A stretch of 7,255 nt of DNA from JAHJDO01 sp030671985 [NCBI: bacterium] (GTDB lineage: Bacteria > JAHJDO01): assembly GCA_030671985.1 (NCBI GenBank), contig DAOVHI010000069.1, positions 1 through 7,255 on the forward strand, read 5' to 3'. A program made the position numbers and the translations under genes. This document shows positions 1 through 5,186 of this stretch, in pieces; within the stretch, counting starts at the first letter, position 1, and each line of letters begins with the position of its first letter. The notes beneath the pieces are model-generated. The model was not told the DNA's origin. It ran no database searches and saw only the letters and a program-made list of their open reading frames with translations.

Positions 1-2
1 AT

Positions 3-638
3 ATTATCCGCAAATATCCTGATGGCCGTGTTGAGGTTATCTTTAAACCCATAAGCTCAGACAAAGTCTCGACTATGATTAAACAACTATGCCTTACGTA
101 TGAAAACAGCGTCAATCAATTGAAGTATCCTGAGCTCTACGCCGTTGCCTGTTTGGTGTTTGATTTCTTATGCATTCATCCATTCAGAGATGGTAATGGC
201 AGAGTATCCCGACTTTTGACACTATTGGCTCTCTATCAGCATGATTATCAGGTAACTAAATACATAAGTCTTGAGCGTATTACCGAACAATCAAAAGAAA
301 CATATTACGAATCACTGAATAAGAGTTCGCAAAAATGGCACCAGTCAAAGCATGATATTTTCCCATGGTTCAATTATTTTCTTGGAACAGTGCTTAGAGC
401 ATATAAGGAATTTGAAGAACGCGCAGGAAGCATAAAACCTGCAAGAGGGGTAAAAACAGAGATAATCACTACTGCTATTGAAAAGGAAGTTGGAGAGTTT
501 GCCATATCTGATATTGAAAGGTTATGTCCGGGAATAAGCCGAGATATGATCAGAGTCGTGTTCAGGCAATTGCAGAAAGAAAAGCGAATTGTCTGTCTTG
601 GCAAGGGACAGTCTGCAAAATGGAAACGAATAGGGTAA
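3..638 (+). CDS. Fic-domain protein, 5' end outside the window
   Basis: The reading frame is open from the left edge (first full codon at base 3), so the N-terminus is missing; the first internal ATG is at 75. Seen: the Fic core motif HPFRDGNGRVSR, encoded from about base 177, with the His, the acidic residue and the GNGRxxR phosphate-binding loop all intact, so the domain should be catalytically competent. Fic enzymes usually transfer AMP (sometimes other nucleotide or phosphate groups) from a nucleotide donor to a hydroxyl side chain of a target protein, in the cytoplasm. Before the motif a segment (DGRVEVIFKPIS) matches the usual beta-hairpin region. After it comes a helical stretch and then a C-terminal part (roughly the last 55 residues) that reads like a winged helix, suggesting DNA binding or self-regulation. 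The autoinhibitory helix motif, if present, would be N-terminal and cannot be judged. Family assignment is firm; target and physiological role are unknown. Confidence 0.93.
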   Translation: MIRKYPDGRVEVIFKPISSDKVSTMIKQLCLTYENSVNQLKYPELYAVACLVFDFLCIHPFRDGNGRVSRLLTLLALYQHDYQVTKYISLERITEQSKETYYESLNKSSQKWHQSKHDIFPWFNYFLGTVLRAYKEFEERAGSIKPARGVKTEIITTAIEKEVGEFAISDIERLCPGISRDMIRVVFRQLQKEKRIVCLGKGQSAKWKRIG

Positions 639-856
639 TAAATATATGAATGGGGTAAGGAATAGGGTAGTAAGTCATTTTTGACATTTCCAGCCTTTTC
701 TCTTTTCATCACTGTTCACCGATTACTCATCACTTAGTTTCTTCTTTATGGTTTGGGGGATGTGAAATTAAATTTATTGAAGTTTTAAATAATTTGGGGT
801 AGGGTAATATTAAGGTAGAAGCGAGCGTTTGATGATTGATGTTATGGGAGAAAATC
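639..856. other. Intergenic gap without a recognisable gene
   Basis: This gap between the Fic gene and the next gene holds no credible coding region or RNA gene that I can see. It contains several short G-rich AGGGTA/GGGGTA words (around 632-637, 652-657, 664-669, 796-806) and a repeated octamer TCATCACT at 706-713 and 727-734. There is no clear terminator hairpin with a T-run for the Fic gene, and no convincing -35/-10 pair for the gene at 857. Confidence 0.5.
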
Positions 857-1408
857 ATGGATAATAAATTGCAAAAAAGTATTAATCGGGCAATCTCTTT
901 ATTGAACACGTCATCTAAATATGAAGATTATATTTCACTAAAATTATCTCCTCTCTCTCCTGGATGTTGTTGCTCCCATTGTTGGCCAGAGACATGGCAA
1001 ACAATCAATCAATTTATAGCTCCCTTTGTACCTGTACAACATGAAGACGATGCATTAATTGAAAAGGATGGAAATAAATTCGTTCTCGAATCTCACGAGA
1101 GTGGACTAGAAATTATATTTTTAATTGATCTGATTAAAACGTCAGCAGATTGCTTGAAATCAATAATCGAACTCATAATTGTTTCCGTTAATGCCATCTC
1201 GCAAGAGAAACGAAAACAACCTGCTCGAATAAAAATTTCAAAAAAACAAATTATCAAAGGGATAATTGATGAAGAAAATTTAGTAGAAATTGATCTTCCG
1301 CTTTCAAAAGATATCGAAAAAAAATTACAAAATAAGTTAAAGAATTTACTTGATGAAAAACCATGTTCGTCACGAAAGAAGAACAGAGACACATCTCTTT
1401 TTTCTTGA
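857..1408 (+). CDS. Hypothetical protein with CCCxHC cysteine cluster
   Basis: I do not recognise this 183-residue protein. The start at ATG 857 is chosen because GGGAG (846-850) sits six bases upstream; TTG 836 and ATG 839 are in-frame alternatives adding seven or six residues with no better ribosome site. Visible parts: a polar N-terminal helix (1-20); a Cys-rich turn at 37-42 (Cys37-39, His41, Cys42, followed by Trp43) that might bind a metal; a hydrophobic, probably amphipathic helical region at about 85-112; and a Lys/Glu-rich C-terminal half with an IDLPLS-type strand and a coiled-coil-like helix (about 150-167), ending in a basic tail. There is no signal peptide and no clean transmembrane helix, so it is probably cytoplasmic. 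Codon use is AT-rich like its neighbours. It stands alone between the Fic gene and the hairpin cluster, so context gives no function. It could be a small accessory or effector-associated protein, but that is a guess. Confidence 0.62.
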   Translation: MDNKLQKSINRAISLLNTSSKYEDYISLKLSPLSPGCCCSHCWPETWQTINQFIAPFVPVQHEDDALIEKDGNKFVLESHESGLEIIFLIDLIKTSADCLKSIIELIIVSVNAISQEKRKQPARIKISKKQIIKGIIDEENLVEIDLPLSKDIEKKLQNKLKNLLDEKPCSSRKKNRDTSLFS

Positions 1409-1435
1409 TCGACCTTTACTTTCAGAGAAAACAAA

Positions 1436-1455
1436 GGGACAGGCATGCCAGTCCC
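1436..1455. repeat. Inverted repeat 1 (20-bp near-palindrome)
   Basis: The 20-base site has arms GGGAC and GTCCC and a GGCATGCC core; only the A/A pair at 1441/1450 breaks the symmetry. It is followed directly by CCTAC, giving the end CCCCTAC at 1453-1459. The same seven bases end inverted repeat 3, so the two may be members of one dispersed hairpin family. No T-run follows, so it is not a typical intrinsic terminator. Confidence 0.75.
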
Positions 1456-1463
1456 CTACATAG

Positions 1464-1488
1464 ATTCCTGCTAAAAATCTGCAGGAAT
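1464..1488. repeat. Inverted repeat 2 (dRS3-like ATTCCTGC / GCAGGAAT)
   Basis: Two perfect 8-base arms, ATTCCTGC (1464-1471) and GCAGGAAT (1481-1488), flank a 9-base AT-rich loop. The layout resembles the ATTCC(N)GGAAT class of dispersed repeats, of which dRS3 in Neisseria is the known example and serves there as an integration target for some filamentous phages. That resemblance is from memory of the family; homology is not shown by this sequence. Confidence 0.78.
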
Positions 1489-1495
1489 GACAGAC

Positions 1496-1516
1496 GGGCA
1501 ACCGCAAGGGCTGCCC
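1496..1516. repeat. Inverted repeat 3 (hairpin with GCAA loop)
   Basis: The arms GGGCA (1496-1500) and TGCCC (1512-1516) are joined by an imperfect inner stem, CC (1502-1503) with GG (1508-1509), closing on the tetraloop GCAA, a GNRA-type loop. It is followed by CCTAC, so it shares the CCCCTAC end (1514-1520) with inverted repeat 1. It is most likely a dispersed REP-like unit that has decayed slightly from perfect symmetry. Confidence 0.65.
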
Positions 1517-1527
1517 CTACGATCCTT

Positions 1528-1551
1528 AACCGCCAGCTAAAGCAGGCGGTT
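1528..1551. repeat. Inverted repeat 4 (AACCGCC / GGCGGTT)
   Basis: Perfect 7-base arms AACCGCC (1528-1534) and GGCGGTT (1545-1551) enclose one A/A mismatch and a further GC/GC pair around a TAAA loop. The DNA downstream has only four Ts after a GCGATG spacer, so terminator function for the gene ending at 1408 is possible but weak. As the last of four hairpins in under 120 bases, it more likely belongs to a cluster of repeat elements. Confidence 0.75.
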
Positions 1552-1564
1552 GCGATGTTTTGCG

Positions 1565-1593
1565 TGTATTTGCAAAATATTTCTTGTATTTGC
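1565..1593 (+). repeat. 9-bp direct repeat, possible operator
   Basis: TGTATTTGC occurs at 1565-1573 and again at 1585-1593, exactly 20 bases (about two helical turns) apart. An incomplete third copy, TGTTTTGC, lies at 1556-1563. The second full copy overlaps the -35 box of the promoter for the helix-turn-helix gene at 1621. Excisionase-family proteins commonly bind short direct repeats, so autoregulation by that gene's product is a reasonable inference, not a demonstrated one. Confidence 0.5.
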
Positions 1594-1612
1594 TTAGTTT
1601 TTCCGTTATAAT
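1584..1612 (+). promoter_or_regulatory. Sigma-70-type promoter for the Xis-like gene
   Basis: A perfect TATAAT -10 box lies at 1607-1612 with TTGTAT at 1584-1589 as the -35 box (three of six matches to TTGACA) and an ideal 17-base spacer. The expected transcription start, six to nine bases after the -10 box, falls at 1618-1621, on or beside the ATG at 1621. The message would therefore have essentially no leader. Confidence 0.6.
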
Positions 1613-1620
1613 CCCAAATT

Positions 1621-1806
1621 ATGAATAAAGAAATAATGAATATTGCTGAGGTATCAAGATATCTTGGTTTCAGTCAGAGGAAAATTTATCAGTTAATAAA
1701 GGAAGGAAAGATTCCTGTCTCGAAAATTGGCGGACAGTATCGTTTTATTAAAGATGAAATATATTTGTGGCTGAGAAGATCCAGACCTGTAGTAAAAAAC
1801 AGCTGA
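1621..1806 (+). CDS. Excisionase-family helix-turn-helix protein
   Basis: This 61-residue protein is almost entirely one DNA-binding domain of the excisionase/MerR-like type (often annotated HTH_17): an N-terminal NIAEVSRYLGFSQRKIYQLI helix-turn-helix (about residues 7-26), then EGKIPVSKIGGQYRF forming the wing (29-43), then a short C-terminal helix with IYLWLRR. Members recognise promoters or recombination sites and act as small transcription factors or recombination directionality factors. The ATG at 1621 has no Shine-Dalgarno, but a promoter ends eight bases upstream, so leaderless translation is likely; ATG 1636 is an alternative that keeps the whole domain. No integrase or phage gene is visible in the window, so a regulatory role is more likely than excision, unless a partner lies outside. 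A small basic gene follows 32 bases downstream, probably co-transcribed. Confidence 0.85.
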   Translation: MNKEIMNIAEVSRYLGFSQRKIYQLIKEGKIPVSKIGGQYRFIKDEIYLWLRRSRPVVKNS

Positions 1807-1838
1807 TGAACTTGATAATATACTGAAGGAAATTTCTA

Positions 1839-2057
1839 ATGAGAGAACTTGATTATGACAAATTTGCTTTGGAGAAAAAGACGAAGTTCTTTTCCCTAAA
1901 GGCTAAGCTTGGATATAAAAGGTCGTCCAGAAATAGGATTAGAAATATTCAAGAGAGAGACGCTTTAATGAAAATGGATAAAAAAAGATTTGAAGACAGG
2001 ATAAAATCCGGTGAGATAGAAATAATTAACAACAGGTTTTTTAAAGTGCATTTGTAA
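1839..2057 (+). CDS. Small basic hypothetical protein downstream of Xis-like gene
   Basis: I do not recognise this 72-residue protein. The start is well supported: AAGGA at 1826-1830, eight bases before the ATG. It is rich in charge, with about 21 Lys/Arg against 11 Asp/Glu. A basic patch (residues 21-35, containing GYKRSSRNRIR) is followed by a likely charged helix (36-57) and a hydrophobic C-terminal strand (IEIINNRFFKVHL). It has no signal peptide or membrane segment. The composition fits a nucleic-acid-binding or partner-binding protein. It lies 32 bases after the excisionase-type gene on the same strand, suggesting a two-gene unit such as a regulator with a partner; a toxin-antitoxin role is conceivable but nothing in the sequence identifies one. 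Its stop is only 22 bases from the end of the convergent AMMECR1-family gene, with no visible terminator between them. Confidence 0.68.
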   Translation: MRELDYDKFALEKKTKFFSLKAKLGYKRSSRNRIRNIQERDALMKMDKKRFEDRIKSGEIEIINNRFFKVHL

Positions 2058-2079
2058 ACATGAGCGAAATAGACCCCTT

Positions 2080-2652
2080 TTACTTCTTTCCAAAAACCTG
2101 CGCGCTGAAGATGTGGATTTCGGTATCTTTATCCTTCCATGCATCCGGGGAAAGTCCAGCTTTATGACTGCAGAGACAGGATAGGAATTCTTCTTTTGAC
2201 CAGCCCGTTTCTTGAGCGACCTGTGGTAGGAATACTCCTTGATTAAAGCCTCTCTTTATTATTACTCCGTGTTCTCTCAAGTGAAATTCGTTAATATTAT
2301 TAATTTTTTTCGGACGAGTCAGAACAGATATCTCTATATCTATTTGTTCTAATTCATTCTCTGTAACGGCAGGAAATCTCGGGTCATCTGTCGCAGATTC
2401 AATTGCTATATTTCTGACTGTTTCCCAGAGAGGTATTGTGCCGATAATATTTCCTATACAGCCGCGTAATTGTCCTTTTTTATGCAGAGTTACGAAAGCT
2501 CCATATTCTTCATTTAATAGTTTATCATCAATTTTAAACGCTGGTATTTTGCCCGTTTTGATATATTTTTTCATAGTTTCTTCGGCAATTTTTAGCAAAA
2601 CTTGTTTTTGCTTACTGCTTAACATGGCTGTTAATTCCATTTTTGTTGACAC
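2080..2652 (-). CDS. amrA: AMMECR1-family protein (AmmeMemoRadiSam system protein A)
   Basis: This 190-residue protein carries the AMMECR1 hallmarks: LRGCIG at 62-67, DDPRFPAV at 89-96, then HGVIIKRG (128-135), GVFLPQVA (139-146) and a C-terminal SHKAGLSPDAW (162-172). Length and order match the family over its whole extent. In bacteria and archaea the family is linked by gene neighbourhood and fusion to a Memo-family protein and a radical SAM enzyme, whose joint activity I cannot state with confidence. Neither partner is adjacent here. It is a cytoplasmic protein without signal peptide. The start is uncertain: GTG 2652 has a weak AAGAG eight bases upstream, while ATG 2640 and ATG 2625 are in frame and the conserved part begins near residue 11. 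The gene is divergent from the tiny ribosomal-type gene at 2714 and convergent with the small basic gene. Confidence 0.92.
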   Translation of the reverse strand: MSTKMELTAMLSSKQKQVLLKIAEETMKKYIKTGKIPAFKIDDKLLNEEYGAFVTLHKKGQLRGCIGNIIGTIPLWETVRNIAIESATDDPRFPAVTENELEQIDIEISVLTRPKKINNINEFHLREHGVIIKRGFNQGVFLPQVAQETGWSKEEFLSCLCSHKAGLSPDAWKDKDTEIHIFSAQVFGKK

Positions 2653-2675
2653 ACTACTCGCTCTTATGCTATTAA
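2646..2675 (+). promoter_or_regulatory. Probable promoter for the rightward housekeeping genes
   Basis: A perfect TTGACA -35 box (2646-2651) is followed, after 18 bases, by TATTAA (2670-2675), four of six matches to the -10 consensus. It points towards the gene at 2714, giving a leader of roughly 30 bases. The -35 box lies over the start codon of the divergent AMMECR1-family gene, so the two transcription units may interfere or be co-controlled. The -10 choice is less certain than the -35. Confidence 0.45.
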
Positions 2676-2713
2676 TATAGCCTATTTATTGATTTTGAGA
2701 AAGGAGAAATTTT

Positions 2714-2809
2714 ATGCCGTGCGGGAAGAAAAAAAAGAGACATAAAATATCCACGCATAAGCGCAAGAAAAGACTGCGCAAGAATAGACATAAAAAGAAA
2801 ATAAGATAA
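2714..2809 (+). CDS. 31-residue mS38/COX24-like small ribosomal protein
   Basis: This is a very short gene that length filters would drop. It encodes 31 residues, 21 of them Lys, Arg or His, with the pattern MPCGKKKKRHKIS followed by THKRKKRLRKNRHKKK. It closely matches, from memory, the small bacterial proteins annotated AURKAIP1/COX24 domain-containing protein, related to mitochondrial small-subunit protein mS38; such peptides thread into rRNA in the 30S body. The start is very well supported: GAAAGGAG (2699-2706) with a 7-base spacer to the ATG. It lies after a TTGACA promoter and 24 bases before ctpA, so it is probably the first gene of the transcript containing ctpA, tsaD, lysA and tyrS. 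Cys3 replaces the Ser I remember at that place in relatives. An alternative, a random Lys-rich ORF, is unlikely given the ribosome site and the motif match. Confidence 0.85.
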   Translation: MPCGKKKKRHKISTHKRKKRLRKNRHKKKIR

Positions 2810-2833
2810 ATAATTATACATAGGAGTTGTCTT

Positions 2834-4105
2834 ATGTATCAGATCAAAACATCAATTATTAGGAAGATGCTGGTAATAGCTGTGATTATTACCGGTGTTA
2901 TTTGTTGTCTTCCTATCGAGGCTTCAAGTGAGGATATCTCGACCGACACAGGTATTTACCAAGAGCTTAAATTATTTGGTGATGTAATTACCGTTATACA
3001 ATCCTTTTATGTTAGAGAAGCCACGCCGCAAGAGCTTATCTACGGCGCTATCAATGGAATGTTAACGGGACTGGATTCATATAGTCAGTTTATGCCTCCG
3101 GACACTTATAAAGAAATGCAGGTAGAAACAAAAGGAGAGTTTGGAGGGGTAGGAATTGTCATCGGTATCAGAAATGGCCTATTGATTATAATTTCTCCGA
3201 TTGAAGATACTCCCGGATATCGGGCAGGGATTGAAGCAGGAGATGTGATTGCCGAAATAAATGGAAAATCAACACAAAAAATAACGCTTATGGAAGCCGT
3301 TAAAAAATTAAGGGGGCCAACGGGAACAAAAGTCGTAATGGGAATTGCAAGAAAAGGAGAAAAAGAGCTTCTTCACTTTGACATTGTGCGCGAAATTATA
3401 AAAATAAAGAACATAAAAAATGTCGAAGTATTGGATGATAATATAGGATATGCGCGAATAGTACATTTCAATCAGAAAGCGGCCGGTGAACTTAGGGAAG
3501 AAATCAGCTCTCTTTTAGAGAAGAAAATAGATGGATTGATTATTGATGTAAGGGGCAATCCAGGCGGATTATTGGACGCCTCTGTCAAAATAACAGATAT
3601 GTTTTTACCAAAAGGGAAACTCATCGTTTCTACAAAAGGGAGAAGGGAAGGGCAGAACGTAACATTCATCTCGCAGGACAAAGCTCTTTATCCCACGAAT
3701 ATGCCATTAGTTGTTCTTATAAACGGTGGAAGCGCCAGCGCTTCGGAAATTTTTGCCGGTGCAATGCAGGACTGGCATAGAGGCATTATATTAGGGACAA
3801 AATCATTTGGTAAAGGATCTGTTCAAACAGTTCTTCCTCTATCCGATGGCTCCGGCATAAGATTAACAACCGCTAAATATTATACTCCCAGCGGCCATTG
3901 TATTGATGAAGTTGGACTTACCCCTGACGTTACCCTGGAGATGTCAAAGGAGGAAAAAACTAAATTAATCGAAGCAAGAATTAAATCTATCGAAAATAAA
4001 GATAAATCAAAACACTCCATTCTAATCGGCGATAAACAACTTCAATCCGCGGTTAGAATAATAAAAGCTGCCAGAATAGTAGGGCAAAATTTAAAATCAA
4101 AATAG
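2834..4105 (+). CDS. ctpA: S41 family C-terminal processing protease
   Basis: This 423-residue protease is expected to be exported and to cleave periplasmic or envelope proteins near their C-termini, in protein turnover or cell-wall hydrolase control. Order of parts: signal peptide (basic start, hydrophobic 12-25, likely cut after Ala30); helical N-domain (about 40-95); PDZ domain (about 101-183, with GVGIVIG and the AGIEAGDVIAEING turn) for substrate tail recognition; then the S41 core. In the core, DGLIIDVRGNPGGLL (233-247) leads to the catalytic Ser302 in GGSASASE and Lys327 in GTKSFGKGSVQ, with Gln331 four residues on. The 25-residue Ser-to-Lys spacing equals that of E. coli Prc, so the dyad is intact. 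The length is normal for CtpA. AGGAG at 2822-2826 with a 7-base spacer sets the start. It sits between the tiny ribosomal-type gene and tsaD, and the gap to tsaD is 24 bases. Confidence 0.96.
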   Translation: MYQIKTSIIRKMLVIAVIITGVICCLPIEASSEDISTDTGIYQELKLFGDVITVIQSFYVREATPQELIYGAINGMLTGLDSYSQFMPPDTYKEMQVETKGEFGGVGIVIGIRNGLLIIISPIEDTPGYRAGIEAGDVIAEINGKSTQKITLMEAVKKLRGPTGTKVVMGIARKGEKELLHFDIVREIIKIKNIKNVEVLDDNIGYARIVHFNQKAAGELREEISSLLEKKIDGLIIDVRGNPGGLLDASVKITDMFLPKGKLIVSTKGRREGQNVTFISQDKALYPTNMPLVVLINGGSASASEIFAGAMQDWHRGIILGTKSFGKGSVQTVLPLSDGSGIRLTTAKYYTPSGHCIDEVGLTPDVTLEMSKEEKTKLIEARIKSIENKDKSKHSILIGDKQLQSAVRIIKAARIVGQNLKSK

Positions 4106-4116
4106 CGCATTGTTAC

Positions 4117-4122
4117 AAGGAG
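4117..4122 (+). promoter_or_regulatory. Ribosome binding site deciding the TTG start of tsaD
   Basis: AAGGAG with a 7-base spacer precedes TTG 4130. The spacing equals that before the tiny ribosomal gene and ctpA, and the codons after the TTG give the family's usual N-terminus (LILGIETSCDET). This fixes a rare start codon that would otherwise be overlooked. Confidence 0.8.
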
Positions 4123-4129
4123 TTATAAA

Positions 4130-5128
4130 TTGCTAATTTTAGGAATAGAAACTTCTTGTGACGAAACTGCGGCAGGCATTGTAGAAAACGGAAGGCACAT
4201 TAAATCTAATGTGGTCAGCACCCAAATCGATATTCATAAAAAATTTGGGGGAGTGGTTCCTGAGCTTGCTTCACGAGCGCATACTGAACTGATTAGTCAT
4301 GTAATTTGCGAGGCTTTGGAAAAAGCAAATTGCAAATTGTCCGAAATTGATGCAGTAGCGGTTACGAATAGCCCAGGATTGGCAAATGCGCTTCTCGTAG
4401 GTACGGAGACGGCCAAAGCCCTGAGTTTTTCACTAGGTATCCCTCTTATAGCAGTCAATCACATACATGCACACTTGTATGCTAATTTTATGGAACAAAG
4501 CAGTATTATCTGTCCTGTTGTCGGTTTGATAATATCAGGCGGTCATACGGCAGTATTTTATATGGAAAATTGTAATAGTTATGTATTACTTGGGCAAACC
4601 TACGACGATGCGGCAGGTGAGGCTCTGGATAAAGTTGCAAAAATGCTGAACTTGGGCTATCCGGGCGGACCGGGAATATCAAAAAGAGCCGAAAAAGGCA
4701 GTTCCAAAGCCATAAACTTTCCAAGAGCGTTTCTTGGGAAGGATATTTACAACTTTAGTTTTAGCGGAATGAAGACATCTGTAGCCAGGCATATTGAACG
4801 CAATTTTGCCGGAAATTCAGAGGATATTAATGATATTTGCGCAGGATTTCAACAGTCGGTAATAGATGTTTTGATAAAAAAAATTATCGGCGCCGCAGAA
4901 CAAAAAAATGTAGAGACGATTTTAATCGGCGGCGGAGTTACTGCTAATGCAGAACTTCGAAAACAACTTTCTGAAATTTGTAAAGAAAAGGGCGTGAATT
5001 TGTTTTCCCCTTCATTAAAACTTTGCACGGACAATGCGGCAATGATAGCAGGTCTCGCATATTGCAGGTATAAAGAAAAGAAATTTGAGGATCTTACGCT
5101 GGATATATACCCGCAGTTCCGCAGTTGA
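4130..5128 (+). CDS. tsaD: tRNA N6-adenosine threonylcarbamoyltransferase TsaD
   Basis: TsaD moves the threonylcarbamoyl group from threonylcarbamoyl-AMP to N6 of A37 in tRNAs that read ANN codons, working in the cytoplasm with TsaB and TsaE, neither of which is in this window. The 332 residues cover the full Kae1/YgjD fold: GIETSCDET (5-13) starts the first ASKHA ATPase lobe; NHIHAH at 110-115 supplies metal ligands His111 and His115; SGGHT (136-140), DDAAGEALDKVA (159-170) and FSGMKTS (211-217) follow; IGGGVTAN (266-273) binds nucleotide; Asp301 in CTDNAAMIA is the third metal ligand. These residues match the E. coli positions, so the enzyme should be active. Translation begins at TTG 4130, backed by AAGGAG seven bases before, which may lower output. 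It follows ctpA by 24 bases and precedes lysA by 58, with no terminator visible. Confidence 0.97.
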   Translation: MLILGIETSCDETAAGIVENGRHIKSNVVSTQIDIHKKFGGVVPELASRAHTELISHVICEALEKANCKLSEIDAVAVTNSPGLANALLVGTETAKALSFSLGIPLIAVNHIHAHLYANFMEQSSIICPVVGLIISGGHTAVFYMENCNSYVLLGQTYDDAAGEALDKVAKMLNLGYPGGPGISKRAEKGSSKAINFPRAFLGKDIYNFSFSGMKTSVARHIERNFAGNSEDINDICAGFQQSVIDVLIKKIIGAAEQKNVETILIGGGVTANAELRKQLSEICKEKGVNLFSPSLKLCTDNAAMIAGLAYCRYKEKKFEDLTLDIYPQFRS

Positions 5129-5173
5129 AAGTGTAAATGGTAGTTGATATACTAGAAAGGTATTAATGGTGCG

Positions 5174-5179
5174 AAAGGA
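5174..5179 (+). promoter_or_regulatory. Preferred ribosome binding site of lysA
   Basis: AAAGGA with a 7-base spacer lies before ATG 5187. A second site, GAAAGG (5155-5160), lies five bases before the in-frame ATG 5166. The downstream pair is preferred for its spacing, the same as in the neighbouring genes, and because MHDFSY is the usual LysA beginning. Confidence 0.55.
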
Positions 5180-5186
5180 TTTTTTT

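Noticed and set aside
374-712. Minus-strand frame opposite the Fic gene
   Set aside because: It lies almost wholly antisense to a clearly conserved coding region, and its product has no recognisable domain.
1093-1446. Minus-strand frame opposite the CCCxHC protein
   Set aside because: It has Phe/Ser-rich antisense composition, no start signal, and runs into the inverted repeats.
1436-1551. CRISPR array
   Set aside because: The units are different hairpins of unequal sequence, not identical repeats with unique spacers, and no cas gene is present.
1528-1560. Intrinsic terminator of the gene ending at 1408
   Set aside because: The stem is good, but no T-tract follows directly; GCGATG intervenes before a run of only four Ts.
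1363-1611. Open frame of 82 codons overlapping the end of the hypothetical gene
   Set aside because: It runs through all four inverted repeats and into the promoter of the next gene, has no ribosome site and has low-complexity residue use, so it is a chance frame in repeat DNA.
2438-2680. Plus-strand frame opposite the AMMECR1-family gene
   Set aside because: It is antisense to the conserved LRGCIG region and has no family match.
2834-2910. Lipoprotein signal on CtpA (double Cys at residues 24-25)
   Set aside because: The residue before the Cys is Ile, not Gly, Ala or Ser, so the lipobox fails; an ordinary Sec signal cut after Ala30 fits better.
5129-5186. Lysine riboswitch before lysA
   Set aside because: The gap is 58 bases, far shorter than the L-box aptamer, and shows no matching fold.
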